A stretch of 37,773 nt of DNA from CAVPEW01 sp050247895 (GCA_050247895.1 JBFWTJ010000002.1:1-37773); one strand, 5' to 3'. Numbered from the stretch's first letter, positions 25,919 through 36,389 are shown. Program-made: numbers and translations. Notes: generated by a model from the letters alone, not told the origin.

Positions 25919-26977
25919 TCAGAGCGTGCGTCGGGCCACCGTCGCGCAGGTCAGCGCGTCGAGCACCAGGACCTGGCGCGCCGACGTGCCCGTCGACAGG
26001 TGCACCTCCACCGCGACCCCGTCGAGGTCGGCCCGGCCGAGCAGCGTCCAGCCCGATCCGACACGAGCGGCGCATGCAGCCGCCGCCGTGGAGGTGAGGG
26101 CCTCGCCGTCCTCGGAGGCCACGCCGCCGGCGCCGGTCGCGGCATCGGGTGGGACGGCCCCGACCGCGTCGAGCAGGTCGTCGGCGTCGGCGAAGGTCCC
26201 CAGCGCCGCTGCGCCGTCGTCGTTCGAGGACGCCTCGCCCGTGCTGCCCTCCGGGGCCGCCGCGGTGGCGTCGAGGGCCTCCTCCCGCGCCGCGCCGCCG
26301 GCAGCCGAGCCACCGCTGGCCGAGTCAGCCGCGGCCCCGGCCGACTCGGCGGCGGTCTCGCGCCCGTCGCCGCCGCGGTCGAGCAGCGGCACGGCCAGGG
26401 CCACGAGGGCCAGCACCGCGGCGACGCCCGCCACCCAGCGCAGGTCGAGGCTCCCGGGCCACCCCCGCCGGGCCAGCGGGACGACGACGCCGTCGCCGGC
26501 CTCCTGGCCGGAGGTGCCGACCGCGCCGATGGTCGTGCCGGGCGCACCCGCACCGGTCGTGGCGCCGGACCCGTCCAGGTCGGCGGGAGCGTCCCCCGCC
26601 GGTGCACCGCGGTGCGACCGGGTGGCCGGAGCGTCGGTCCCGGGGATGCCGTCGCCCGCGTCGGCTCGGGCGGTCCGGAGCTTCCCGTCGCCCGCGTCGG
26701 CCGGCACGGGCGCGGGGGAGGTCCTGCCGTCCGAGCCGGTCCGGCCGTCGACCGGACCCGCCGTCGCGGCCAGCGCGGCGGCGATGGCCTGCTCGCGGGC
26801 GCTGTCGTCGTGGTCGACCGGCGGCAGCGAGCGCAGGGCCGCGGCGACCGCCCGCATCGCCGCGACGCGGGCGAGCAGGTCGTCGTCGGCTTCCACCGCG
26901 GCCGCCTCCTCCGCGCTCAGCGCGCCGTCGAGGTAGGCCGAGGCGAGCTCGTCTCTCGGGTCGAGGTCGTCGTTCAT
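25919..26977 (-). CDS. Putative anti-sigma factor (sigM-partner position)
   Basis: 352 residues from ATG at 26977, overlapping the sigma gene stop as ATGA. The first 55 residues (DELASAYLDGALSAEEAAAVE) have the helical start of anti-sigma domains of the RskA/RsmA type, but no zinc-binding HxxxCxxC. A Gly/Ala/Pro-rich linker of about 120 residues leads to one membrane helix (about residues 178-195, WVAGVAAVLALVALAVPLL). A poorly conserved exterior part has two cysteines at AAACAARV and ALTCATV. In mycobacteria the equivalent gene (Rv3912) inhibits SigM. The role here is inferred from position, coupling and the N-terminal helices. Confidence 0.72.
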   Translation of the reverse strand: MNDDLDPRDELASAYLDGALSAEEAAAVEADDDLLARVAAMRAVAAALRSLPPVDHDDSAREQAIAAALAATAGPVDGRTGSDGRTSPAPVPADAGDGKLRTARADAGDGIPGTDAPATRSHRGAPAGDAPADLDGSGATTGAGAPGTTIGAVGTSGQEAGDGVVVPLARRGWPGSLDLRWVAGVAAVLALVALAVPLLDRGGDGRETAAESAGAAADSASGGSAAGGAAREEALDATAAAPEGSTGEASSNDDGAAALGTFADADDLLDAVGAVPPDAATGAGGVASEDGEALTSTAAAACAARVGSGWTLLGRADLDGVAVEVHLSTGTSARQVLVLDALTCATVARRTL

Positions 26978-27563
26978 GGGCGTTCGTTCTGACGTCGGGG
27001 AGGGGTCGGCGGGTTCCCGGCGGCCAGGTGCCGGGACAGCTGGGCCCGGCCCCGGGCGATGCGCGACCGCACGGTGCCGGGCGGGATGTCCAGGACCTCG
27101 CCGATCTCGGCGTAGTCGAGGTCGCACAGGTCGCGCAGCACCACCGCGACCCGGAAGTCGTCGGGCAGCTCGGCCAGCGCCCGCCGCACGTCGATCCGGT
27201 CGGCGACCCCGTCGGGCCCCGGCGCCACCCCGGACGGTCCCACGAGCGGCCAGTCCTCGGTGGCCCGGGGCTCGGGCCGCCGTCGCCGGCGGCGCAGCTC
27301 GTCGAGGCAGGCGTTGGTCGCGATCCGGTAGGTCCAGGTGGAGAAGGCCGAGCGCCCGTCGAAGCGGTCCAGGCCGCGCACGATGGCCACCAGGGCGTCC
27401 TGGGTCGCGTCGTCGGCGTCGGCGTCGTTGCCGCACACCCGCCGGCACAGGGCGCGGATGCGGTCGTGGTGCCGCCGCAGCAGCACTTCGAGGGCACGGC
27501 GGTCGCCCTGGCGCGCCGCGGCCACCAGGGCGCGGTCGTCCAGGGCCGAGGTCCGCGGGTCGG

Positions 27564-27567
<4 letters not shown>
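26974..27567 (-). CDS. sigM: ECF RNA polymerase sigma factor (SigM-like by position)
   Basis: 197 residues from GTG at 27567, which overlaps the kinase stop (GTGA). Region 2 is seen in LVAAARQGDRRALEVLLRRH, then DADDATQDALVAIVRGLDRF and STWTYRIATNACLDELRRR. Region 4 is LAELPDDFRVAVVLRDLCDL followed by the helix-turn-helix DIPPGTVRSRIARGRAQL. The order kinase module, sigma, anti-sigma, trxB, trxA equals the mycobacterial sigM locus, hence the symbol. Overlaps on both sides show one translationally coupled operon with the kinase and the anti-sigma gene. Confidence 0.85.
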
Positions 27568-29168
<1,601 letters not shown>

Positions 29169-29178
29169 GGCGCCTCGA

Positions 29179-29184
29179 AGGCTA
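29179..29184 (-). promoter_or_regulatory. Candidate -10 element of the kinase-sigma operon
   Basis: TAGCCT on the minus strand, 10 bases before the kinase GTG; it fits TANNNT. Transcription would start at or just before the GTG, giving an almost leaderless message. The -35 is weak. Confidence 0.4.
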
Positions 29185-29252
29185 CTTGTCGACCCCTCCG
29201 GCCTTGCGGCGAGCACCCGGCCCGCCGGCCGGTCCCGCCGCTCGGGACGGGC

Positions 29253-30095
29253 TCAGGGGCCGGCGAGCCAGGTGACGCCCATGACCCGGGGACCGCCGTG
29301 GGTGGCGATGACCGGCCCGATCGTGGCCACGCGGACCTGGTCGGGCCCGACGCGGGGCGAGAGCAGCTCGAGCATCTCGTCGGCGTCGGGGGCAAGGCCG
29401 TGGGCCAGGCACACCTCGTCCAGGACGGGCTCGGCGAACACCCGGTCGCGCAGGGCCTCGAGCGCCTTGCGCCGGGTGCGGGCCTTGCCCGCCTCGCGGA
29501 CCGTGCCGTCGGACAGGTCGAGGATCGGCTTGATCGACAGGAGCGACCCGAGCAGTGCCTGGGCGCCACCGATCCGCCCGCCCTTCTTCAGGTTGTCCAG
29601 CGTGTCCAGGGCCCCGAACACCCGGGTCCGGGCGACCAGGCCCTCGACCAGGGCGACGACCTCGTCGGCGCTGGCCCCGTCGGCCGCGGCCCGTGCCGCC
29701 CGCAGGACCTGGGTGCCCAGGCCGGTGGTGATGGAGCGGGAGTCGACGACCCGGACGTCGAGGGTGCCCTCCAGGGCCCGGGCCGCGTTGCGCGCCGACT
29801 GCATCGTGGCCGACAGGTCCGACGAGATGTCGATGCAGACGACGGCGTCGGCACCCGCCTCGGCCTGCCGGCGGAAGGCGGCCTCGAACTTCCCCGGCGC
29901 CGGTGCGGCGGTCTCGGGCAGGTCGGGGGAGCCGGCCATGCGCCGGTAGAACTCGGCCGGGCTCAGCTCGGTGCGGTCCTCGAGCTCGTCGGCCCCGAAG
30001 CGGATGGTCAGCGGCACGACCTCGATGCCGTGCTCGGCGGCGACGGCCTCGTCGATGTCGCTCGAGCTGTCGGTGACGATCCTGACCCCGGCCAT
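29253..30095 (-). CDS. DegV family fatty-acid-binding protein
   Basis: 280 residues from ATG at 30095. The DegV start RIVTDSSSDIDEAVAAEHGI and the core CIDISSDLSATMQSARNAA are clear, with the typical Ser/Thr pockets that hold a fatty acid carboxylate. LDTLDNLKKGGRIGGAQALL and KPILDLSDGTV complete the family pattern. Relatives include FakB, which presents fatty acids to the FakA kinase for phospholipid synthesis; no fakA gene is in this window. It occupies the position where murJ stands in mycobacteria. The upstream TAGGGT six bases before the ATG predicts a leaderless message. Confidence 0.95.
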   Translation of the reverse strand: MAGVRIVTDSSSDIDEAVAAEHGIEVVPLTIRFGADELEDRTELSPAEFYRRMAGSPDLPETAAPAPGKFEAAFRRQAEAGADAVVCIDISSDLSATMQSARNAARALEGTLDVRVVDSRSITTGLGTQVLRAARAAADGASADEVVALVEGLVARTRVFGALDTLDNLKKGGRIGGAQALLGSLLSIKPILDLSDGTVREAGKARTRRKALEALRDRVFAEPVLDEVCLAHGLAPDADEMLELLSPRVGPDQVRVATIGPVIATHGGPRVMGVTWLAGP

Positions 30096-30101
30096 CGGCG
30101 G

Positions 30102-30107
30102 ACCCTA
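30102..30107 (-). promoter_or_regulatory. Leaderless promoter -10 of the degV gene
   Basis: TAGGGT on the minus strand, followed by six bases and the ATG. This is the spacing expected when transcription begins at the start codon, frequent in actinobacteria. No ribosome-binding site is seen. Confidence 0.55.
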
Positions 30108-30177
30108 CAACCCGGCGGCATCCGGCTCGTGGCTCCCGGACCCGTCCCCGGCGGGCGCGCCGCAGCGTCGCCGAGGC

Positions 30178-32322
30178 TCAGTCCTGGCTGGCGTGGCGGG
30201 GGACCAGGCGCCGGCTGCGGCGGGCCCGGCGCCAGTGCGCGGCCCACCAAAGGGCGAGGAAGGCGCCGGCACCGATGGACAGGACCAGGCCGACCCCCGA
30301 CACCGCGGTGGACTGGACGGTGAAGCGCGTCCGGTCCAGGGCCAGGCTCCCGTCGGGGGAGGTGACCGACACGTCCAGCGGGAACGCCCCCGAGCCGAAG
30401 ACCCGCACCGCGATGTCGATCCGGGTGATCTCCTCGTCGAGGACCACGGTCAGGTCGTGGCCGTCAGGGAACTCCAGGCGCGAGCTCTCGAGCTCGACGC
30501 GCACCGTGACGGGGTGGTCGGTGGTGCGGCGCAGGGTGAGCGGCACCGTGCCCGACCTCGCCGTCAGCGTGACGCGGCCGCCCTCGGGCAGCTCGACGGT
30601 GGAGGCCAGGCGCTCCGACTCGGCCAGCACGACGTCGAGGTGGGCCTGGCGGGTCCGCGCTCCGAGGCCGTCGGCCAGGGCCACGGCCAGGTGCCGGCCG
30701 TAGGGGTGGACCCGTGGGTCGTCGGGGCCGACCATCGAGGTGAACCCGGCCAGCGCGTCCTGGGCCGAGCCGAGGCGGGCCGCGAGCCGCAGGCCGATGG
30801 GGTCGGAGACCTGGGCCGGGGCGAGCTCGGCGGGGATGGGCTCGCCCGACGGGTCGGTGTCGACCTCGACGGTGTCCAACAGGTCGCCCAACGTCGTCGG
30901 GCGGAGGATGCCGGGCGCGTCGAGCTGGTCGAGCAGGGCCGTGACGACCTCGGGGTCGTCCCGCGGGTCGACGACCAGGACCACGCCGCGGCCCGCCGCG
31001 GCCCGGTCCCGCCAGGTCACCGCCAGCGAGGCGACGGCCCGCTGGGCCCGCAGCGCGGGCTCGTCGTCGCCCTCGAGCAGGGCGGTCACCTCGGTGGCGG
31101 GCACCGCCGCCTCGACGGTGGCGTCGCTGCCGTCGTCCACCTCCAGGGAGAGCGTGCGGGTCGGGTCGACCTGGCGCGCCGACGTGACCAGGTCCTCGGC
31201 CGCCACGACCAGGCCGGTGGTGCCCTCGGCCCGCAGCAGGCGCAGGCCCGAGGCCGACAGGGAGCCGGGCCGGGCCAGCCAGGCGCCGTGGTCGGGGGGC
31301 AGGCCGAGCTCGGAGCCGAGCAGGTCGTCGCCCCGGTCGAGCAGGGCGGTCAGCTCGTGGCCCAGCCCGGCCGCGGCCAGCGCCGCCGGCGACACGTCGA
31401 CGTAGGGGCGCGACAGGACCTCGCGACCCTGGGCCGCGCCGCGCAGGGCGTCGAGCGCGGCCAGGCCGGCCTGGCTGGTGGGCAGCACCTCGAGGAGCTC
31501 GGGCGTGACGGCGAGCGTGGCGGGGGTCGACGACGCGGCGAGCGCCCCGGCCGCGGCGGCGGTGGCCGAGACCTCGGCGTCGGTCAGGCGGACCTGGCCG
31601 TCGGGCTCGAGGTGGGGGGCCGAGGACAGGTCGGCCACCACGGCGACGGCCAGGGGCGCGCCGGTGGCCGGGTCGTCGGGCAGGACCACCATGTAGGTCA
31701 ACAGCGAGGCCAGCACCGCGCTGGCCGTCTCGACGCGGACCTCGACCGGGTACGTGCGCCCCGGCGTGAGGGCGATGGCGCCGGCGACCTCGGGCGACCC
31801 GCCCGCCCGGGCCAGGGTCAGCGAGGCGGTGCGGGCTCCCGTGGCGTCGGTGGCCAGCGTGGAGAGGACCACGCCCGAGCTCGAGAAGATGGCGTTGCCC
31901 AGGGATCCGCCGTCCAGCGTCGCGGCGAACGCCGGGGCCGAGGCGATCCGGGGGTGCACGACGAAGCGCAGGTAGCTGTCGGTCGGGACCCCCTCGGTGC
32001 GGACCCGGACCGACCACGTGCCGCCGCGGCCCACCGCCGGGGTCTGGCCGGCGAGCTCGATCGACGGCGCCGCCTGCGCGGCCCGGTCGACCGATCCCGT
32101 CACCGGACCGGGGGCGGCGCGGTCGGCGGCCGCGGTCGGTCCGGTCACGGCCACGAGCAGGACGGCCAGCAGCGCGGCGATCCACCCGCGCCGGGGAGCC
32201 CGACGAGCTCGGGCCGTCGGGGGCGTCCGGCGGGCGGGCCACCCGGCCGGTGCCGGGGACCCGTGGGGCGGCGGGCCGAGGCCGGTGGTGCCGCGGCCGG
32301 GCGGTCGTGACGCGCCCGTCAC
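30178..32322 (-). CDS. DUF6049 family membrane-anchored exoprotein (Rv3909-like)
   Basis: 714 residues from GTG at 32322; the frame is open upstream. An arginine-rich N terminus and one hydrophobic helix (WIAALLAVLLVAVTG) act as signal or anchor. The large exterior part starts with a beta-sandwich-like domain. It continues with an alpha/beta domain (LLTYMVVLPDDP, TPATLAVTPELLEVL, TGLVVAAEDLV) resembling a degraded polysaccharide-deacetylase or glycosidase barrel. A beta domain near the end (TVRVELESSRLEF) precedes the last helix VGLVLSIGAGAFLALWW and a basic tail. In mycobacteria the homologue Rv3909 precedes murJ and is linked to envelope biogenesis. Its enzymatic activity is unknown. Confidence 0.82.
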   Translation of the reverse strand: MTGASRPPGRGTTGLGPPPHGSPAPAGWPARRTPPTARARRAPRRGWIAALLAVLLVAVTGPTAAADRAAPGPVTGSVDRAAQAAPSIELAGQTPAVGRGGTWSVRVRTEGVPTDSYLRFVVHPRIASAPAFAATLDGGSLGNAIFSSSGVVLSTLATDATGARTASLTLARAGGSPEVAGAIALTPGRTYPVEVRVETASAVLASLLTYMVVLPDDPATGAPLAVAVVADLSSAPHLEPDGQVRLTDAEVSATAAAAGALAASSTPATLAVTPELLEVLPTSQAGLAALDALRGAAQGREVLSRPYVDVSPAALAAAGLGHELTALLDRGDDLLGSELGLPPDHGAWLARPGSLSASGLRLLRAEGTTGLVVAAEDLVTSARQVDPTRTLSLEVDDGSDATVEAAVPATEVTALLEGDDEPALRAQRAVASLAVTWRDRAAAGRGVVLVVDPRDDPEVVTALLDQLDAPGILRPTTLGDLLDTVEVDTDPSGEPIPAELAPAQVSDPIGLRLAARLGSAQDALAGFTSMVGPDDPRVHPYGRHLAVALADGLGARTRQAHLDVVLAESERLASTVELPEGGRVTLTARSGTVPLTLRRTTDHPVTVRVELESSRLEFPDGHDLTVVLDEEITRIDIAVRVFGSGAFPLDVSVTSPDGSLALDRTRFTVQSTAVSGVGLVLSIGAGAFLALWWAAHWRRARRSRRLVPRHASQD

Positions 32323-32347
32323 GGCGAGCGCGGGGGTCCGGTCCGGG

Positions 32348-33064
32348 TCACCGCCCCACGGACCCCAGGGTCCGGCGCAGCACCGCGAGCCCGCCGGGCC
32401 GGAGCACGAAGCCGAGTCGCTGGTAGAGCTGGACCGCCCCGTCGTTGCCGACCTGGGTGTTGACCAGCACCTCATCGGCGCCGCGGCGCCGGAGCCAGCG
32501 CAGGCCGTCGAGGACCAGGGCCGCGCCCAGGCCCCGGCGCTGGGTGGCGGGGTCGACGGCCAGGCGTTGGAGGTAGCCGCGGCCCGCGGCCCGCCCGGTC
32601 ACGGCGAAGCCCTGGACCGTGCCGTCGATCTCGGCGACGCGGAACCGCGTCGCCGGGGTGGCGGCCACGGCGTCGTCCAGCCCGGCCTCGTCGAGGTGCC
32701 AGAACGGGGAGAAGGCGGCCTGGTCGACCTCGAGCACCCGGGGCCGGTCGGCCCGCCGGGCGCGGCGCAGCTCCGCCGGCGGTCCCTCGGGCACGGGGTC
32801 GGCCAGCGACCGTGCCAGCAGGTGGAGCCGCTCGTGGACGGCGAAGCCGCACTCGAGGAACGGCGCCTGCTCGGCCGGCGCCAGCGCGGCGGTGAGGACC
32901 TCGCGGTACCCGCCGCCGGCCAGGCGGTCGCAGCACCGCTGGACGGTCGACAGCGACAGGGGCCGGCCGGCCAGGGGGACGACCTGGGCCACGGTCGGGT
33001 CGCCGTGCCAGTCGCTGATCCTCAGCCGGTCGTCGGCGGGGTGTCGGGCTCGGAGACTGCTCAT
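32348..33064 (-). CDS. GNAT family N-acetyltransferase
   Basis: 238 residues from ATG at 33064; GGAGG is present but 14 bases away, so a GTG at 33076 is possible. The C-terminal GNAT fold is clear: RVAEIDGTVQGFAVTG, then the acetyl-CoA site YLQRLAVDPATQRRGLGAALV (R/QxxGxG/A) and NTQVGNDGAVQLYQRLGFV. The N-terminal 100 residues look like a weaker, perhaps degenerate, second GNAT-like lobe. The substrate is unknown. It lies 25 bases upstream of the DUF6049 gene, replacing the Nudix gene found there in mycobacteria, and is divergent from the PilT-like gene. Confidence 0.85.
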   Translation of the reverse strand: MSSLRARHPADDRLRISDWHGDPTVAQVVPLAGRPLSLSTVQRCCDRLAGGGYREVLTAALAPAEQAPFLECGFAVHERLHLLARSLADPVPEGPPAELRRARRADRPRVLEVDQAAFSPFWHLDEAGLDDAVAATPATRFRVAEIDGTVQGFAVTGRAAGRGYLQRLAVDPATQRRGLGAALVLDGLRWLRRRGADEVLVNTQVGNDGAVQLYQRLGFVLRPGGLAVLRRTLGSVGR

Positions 33065-33106
33065 GCCGGCGCGCACCCCCTCCTTCCCTGACAGGCGACC
33101 GCCACA

Positions 33107-33112
33107 ACGGTA
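33107..33112 (-). promoter_or_regulatory. Candidate -10 element of the GNAT-DUF6049 genes
   Basis: TACCGT on the minus strand, 42 bases before the GNAT ATG; it fits TANNNT, and an AAGGAGG lies between it and the gene. Confidence 0.4.
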
Positions 33113-33245
33113 CTGAGCGGGGGTGCCGGCACCGGACTCCGCCCTGCCGCGCCCTGCCGCGCCGTCCGGACCCGCCCGGGTGCTGAAGTCGGCGCCGCGA
33201 TCGGCCGATGAGGAGAGGTCGGACCGAACGGAGGAGACCGCCGCC

Positions 33246-34310
33246 GTGGTCGAGCTCGAACAGCTCCTCAAGCACCTGGCCGCCGAGGGTGGCTCGGACC
33301 TGCACATCAAGCCCGGTTCCGCGCCCCGGATCCGGGTCGGGGGCCAGCTCTGCGCCACGCCGTTCCCGGCCCCCCGGCCCGAGGAGGTCGAGCCGCTGGC
33401 CCACGACGTGCTGCCCGCCGACCGCCGGGCCGAGCTGGAGCGCAACGGCCAGGCCGAGGTGGGCGTCAGCGTCCCGGGGCTGGGCCGCTTCCGGGTCCAC
33501 GTGCACCGTCAGCGCGGCTCGCTGGCGGTGAGCATCCGCCTCGTCGCCCCGGGGATCGTCGGCCTCGACGACCTGGGCCTGCCCCCCCAGGTGGCCCGCT
33601 TCGCCGACGAGGAGCGGGGCCTGGTCCTGGTCAGCGGGGGCAGCGGGTCCGGACGGTCGACCACCGTCGCCGGGCTGGTCGACCGCATCAACGAGCGCCG
33701 GGCCTGCCACATCCTGACCGTCGAGGACCCGATCGAGGTCCTGCACGCCGACAAGCTGGCGATCGTCACCCAGCGCGAGGTGGGCAGCGACACGCCGTCC
33801 TACGCCGAGGCCCTGCGGGGCGCGACCCGGGCCGACGCCGACGTGGTGGTCGTGGGCGACCTGCCCGACGAGGCGACCGCGGTGGCCGCGCTGGCGGTGG
33901 CCGAGGCCGGCCGGCTGGTCGTGGCCAGCATGCGGGGGGCCGGCGCGGCCGAGACGATCCACCGGCTGGTCGGCGTCTTCCCCGTCGACCGCCAGGCCCA
34001 GGCCCGCCAGCTCCTGGCCGGGGTCCTGCGCGGGGTGGTGAACCAGCGGCTGCTCGACCGGGCCGACGGCCGGGGCCGGGTCGCCGCGGTGGAGGTGCTC
34101 GTGGCCACGAGCAAGGTCGTCGACTGCGTGGCGGACGAGTCCCGCCACGGCGAGATCGACCGGCTCATCGCCGAGGGCCAGTACAACGGGATGCGGAGCA
34201 TGGACGACGCCCTGGTCGACCTGGTCCGCGACGGCGTGGTGGCCAGCCGGGACGCGCTCGCCGCGGCCGGGTCCTCCGAGGACCTCCGCTTCCGGCTCAG
34301 CGTGCTCTGA
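33246..34310 (+). CDS. PilT-family ATPase homologue with altered catalytic motifs
   Basis: 354 residues from GTG at 33246, with GGAGG 11 bases upstream; a GTG at 33123 would add 41 low-complexity residues. PilT hexamers retract type IV pili. The N-terminal PAS-like domain has LLKHLAAEGGSDLHIKPGSAPRI in shortened form, and the C-terminal part ends with SMDDALVDLVRDGVV, typical of the family. The Asp box is kept (TVEDPIEVLH). Walker A reads SGGSGSGRSTT with Arg137 where Lys is required. Walker B has GDLPD (Asp205) where PilT has GEMRD. The His box is ASMRG (Arg230) instead of ATLHT. No pilus genes are near. It may be a non-hydrolysing relative. Confidence 0.85.
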   Translation: MVELEQLLKHLAAEGGSDLHIKPGSAPRIRVGGQLCATPFPAPRPEEVEPLAHDVLPADRRAELERNGQAEVGVSVPGLGRFRVHVHRQRGSLAVSIRLVAPGIVGLDDLGLPPQVARFADEERGLVLVSGGSGSGRSTTVAGLVDRINERRACHILTVEDPIEVLHADKLAIVTQREVGSDTPSYAEALRGATRADADVVVVGDLPDEATAVAALAVAEAGRLVVASMRGAGAAETIHRLVGVFPVDRQAQARQLLAGVLRGVVNQRLLDRADGRGRVAAVEVLVATSKVVDCVADESRHGEIDRLIAEGQYNGMRSMDDALVDLVRDGVVASRDALAAAGSSEDLRFRLSVL

Positions 34311-34334
34311 GCCCGGCCGGCGCCGCGGGGCCCG

Positions 34335-34353
34335 GGCCGCACGCCGTGCGGCC
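34335..34353 (+). terminator. Hairpin after the PilT-like gene
   Basis: An 8-base-pair perfect stem (GGCCGCAC with GTGCGGCC) around GCC, extended on both sides by further G/C pairs. It lies 25 bases after the stop. No T-run follows. Confidence 0.5.
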
Positions 34354-34434
34354 GGCCCGGCTCCGTCGGCCCGCCACCCGGCAGGGCGCCGCGCCGCCGT
34401 GGGAACCGAGGTCCGTCCGGCACCGACCGCTCAC

Positions 34435-34440
34435 TAGCCT
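34435..34440 (+). promoter_or_regulatory. Leaderless promoter -10 of the CCA-adding enzyme gene
   Basis: TAGCCT followed by six bases and the GTG at 34447. There is no ribosome-binding site, which fits a transcript starting at the start codon. Confidence 0.55.
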
Positions 34441-34446
34441 CGCGCG

Positions 34447-35847
34447 GTGCTCCCCGAGCGGCTCACGCCGATCCTCGACGTCGTCCGGCCGCTGGCCGGG
34501 GCCCTCGACCGCCGCGGCCACCGGACCTACCTGGTCGGCGGCATCGTGCGGGACCTGGTCCTGGGTCGCCCGCTGTCGGGCGACCTGGACCTGACCACCG
34601 ACGCCCGGCCCGACCAGGTCAAGGCCGCGCTGGCCGGCTGGGCCGACGCCGTGTGGGACCAGGGCGAGCGCTTCGGCACCGTGGGCGCCCGCCGGGGCGA
34701 CGCCATCGTGGAGATCACCACCCACCGCAGCGAGGCCTACGCGCCCGGGTCGCGCAAGCCCGAGGTCGCCTACTCCGAGCGGATCGAGGACGACCTGTCC
34801 CGGCGCGACTTCACCGTCAACGCCATGGCCCTGCGGGTGACCGGCGAGGCGGCGGGGGATCCGGAGCTGATCGACCCCTACGACGGGGTGGGCGACCTCG
34901 CCACGGGCGTGCTGCGCACCCCGTCGGGCCCCGAGGTCTCCTTCGGCGACGACCCCCTGCGGATGCTGCGCGCGGCCCGCTTCATCGCCGGCTACGGGTT
35001 GGCCCCCACGCCCGACCTGGTCGCCGCGGTGGAGGCGATGGCCCCCCGGCTGGAGATCGTGTCGGCCGAGCGTATCCGCGACGAGCTGTCCAAGCTCATG
35101 GTCGTGGCCGACCCCAGCCCGGGCCTCTGGTTCCTGGTCGACACCGGCCTGGCCGAGCTGTTCCTGCCCGAGCTCCCGGCCATGCGGGTCGAGCAGGACC
35201 CCATCCACCGCCACAAGGACGTGCTGGCCCACACGGTGGCCGTGGTGGCCAAGACCGGGCCCGACCTGGTGCTGCGCCTCGCCGCGCTGCTCCACGACGT
35301 GGGCAAGCCCAAGACGCGCTCGATCGGTCCCCGGGGCGTCTCGTTCCACCACCACGAGGTGGTCGGCGCCCGGATGGCCCGCGACCGGCTGCGGGCGCTG
35401 CGGTTCCCCAACGACCAGGTGGAGGACGTCACCGCGCTCGTGTACCTGCACCTGCGGTTCCACGGCTACGGCGACGACGTGTGGACCGACGCGGCCGTGC
35501 GGCGCTACGTGCGCGACGCCGGCCCGCTCTTGGACCGGCTCAACGAGCTGACCCGGTGCGACTGCACCACCCGCAACGAGCGCAAGGCCCGGCAGCTGGC
35601 CGCCCGCATGGACGCCCTGGAGGGTCGCATCGCCGAGCTCCAGGCCCAGGAGGAGCTCGACGCCATCCGGGCCGACCTGGACGGCCGCCGGATCATGGAC
35701 CACCTCGGCGTCCCGCCCGGGCCGGTGGTCGGCGAGGCGCTGGCCATGCTGCTCGAGGCCCGGCTGGACGAGGGCCCGCTGGGCGAGGAGGAGGCCCTGC
35801 GCCGGCTCGACGCCTGGTGGGCCGCCCGGACCCGGTCCGGTTCGTGA
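34447..35847 (+). CDS. cca: CCA-adding tRNA nucleotidyltransferase
   Basis: 466 residues from GTG at 34447. The class II nucleotidyltransferase head has LVGGIVRDLVLGRPLSGDLD with the catalytic DxD (DLDLTTDA). Next come RRDFTVNAMAL and DPLRMLRAARF, the nucleotide-selection region. An HD domain follows (HRHKDVLAHTVAV and ALLHDVGKPKTR), as in the actinobacterial PcnA/CCA type. It adds CCA to tRNA 3' ends; the tRNA-Ile in this window has no encoded CCA. In mycobacteria this gene (pcnA) lies in the same neighbourhood. The C-terminal coiled-coil (ARQLAARMDALEGRIAELQ) is typical. Confidence 0.94.
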   Translation: MLPERLTPILDVVRPLAGALDRRGHRTYLVGGIVRDLVLGRPLSGDLDLTTDARPDQVKAALAGWADAVWDQGERFGTVGARRGDAIVEITTHRSEAYAPGSRKPEVAYSERIEDDLSRRDFTVNAMALRVTGEAAGDPELIDPYDGVGDLATGVLRTPSGPEVSFGDDPLRMLRAARFIAGYGLAPTPDLVAAVEAMAPRLEIVSAERIRDELSKLMVVADPSPGLWFLVDTGLAELFLPELPAMRVEQDPIHRHKDVLAHTVAVVAKTGPDLVLRLAALLHDVGKPKTRSIGPRGVSFHHHEVVGARMARDRLRALRFPNDQVEDVTALVYLHLRFHGYGDDVWTDAAVRRYVRDAGPLLDRLNELTRCDCTTRNERKARQLAARMDALEGRIAELQAQEELDAIRADLDGRRIMDHLGVPPGPVVGEALAMLLEARLDEGPLGEEEALRRLDAWWAARTRSGS

Positions 35848-35887
35848 CAGGATCGCCGGATCCAACCGTGCGCGAGGAGGCCCCGCC

Positions 35888-36370
35888 ATGCCCCTGTCCG
35901 TGGGTGACCGCATCCCCGACGTCCCGCTGACCAAGGCCACGCCCGACGGCCCCAAGCCGGTGTCGAGCACCGAGGCGCTGGGCTCGGGCAAGGTCGTGCT
36001 GTTCGCCGTCCCCGGCGCCTTCACGCCGACCTGCAGCGACCACCACCTCCCCGGCTTCGTGCTCCGCCACGACGAGATCCTGGCCAAGGGCGTCGACAAG
36101 ATCGCCTGCGTGTCGGTCAACGACGCCTTCGTGATGGGGGCCTGGGGCGCGTCGCAGGAGGTGGGCGACGCGGTCGAGCTGCTCGCCGACGGCAGCGGCG
36201 AGTTCGCCCGGGCGGCCGACCTGGTGCTGGACCTGAGCGGCGCCGGGCTGGGCCTGCGCTCGCGGCGCTACGCCGCGATCCTCGAGGGCGGCGTGGTCAC
36301 CTCGCTGTTCCTGGAGGAGGGCGGCCAGCTGGAGAACAGCTCGGCCGACAAGGTGTTGGCCGCCCTGTAG
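35888..36370 (+). CDS. Peroxiredoxin, Prx5-type
   Basis: 160 residues from ATG at 35888, with GAGGAGG 8 bases upstream. The active site PGAFTPTCS places the peroxidatic cysteine at Cys49. A second cysteine, Cys74 (KIACVSVND), matches the position of a conserved Prx5 cysteine. The family motif GLGLRSRRYAAILEGG is also present. It reduces hydrogen peroxide and organic peroxides, probably with thioredoxin or a glutaredoxin-like donor; the trxA and trxB genes are 11 kb away. The gene follows cca by 40 bases and converges with the hydrolase gene. Confidence 0.93.
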   Translation: MPLSVGDRIPDVPLTKATPDGPKPVSSTEALGSGKVVLFAVPGAFTPTCSDHHLPGFVLRHDEILAKGVDKIACVSVNDAFVMGAWGASQEVGDAVELLADGSGEFARAADLVLDLSGAGLGLRSRRYAAILEGGVVTSLFLEEGGQLENSSADKVLAAL

Positions 36371-36389
36371 GCCCGGCCGGCCGGGCGGC

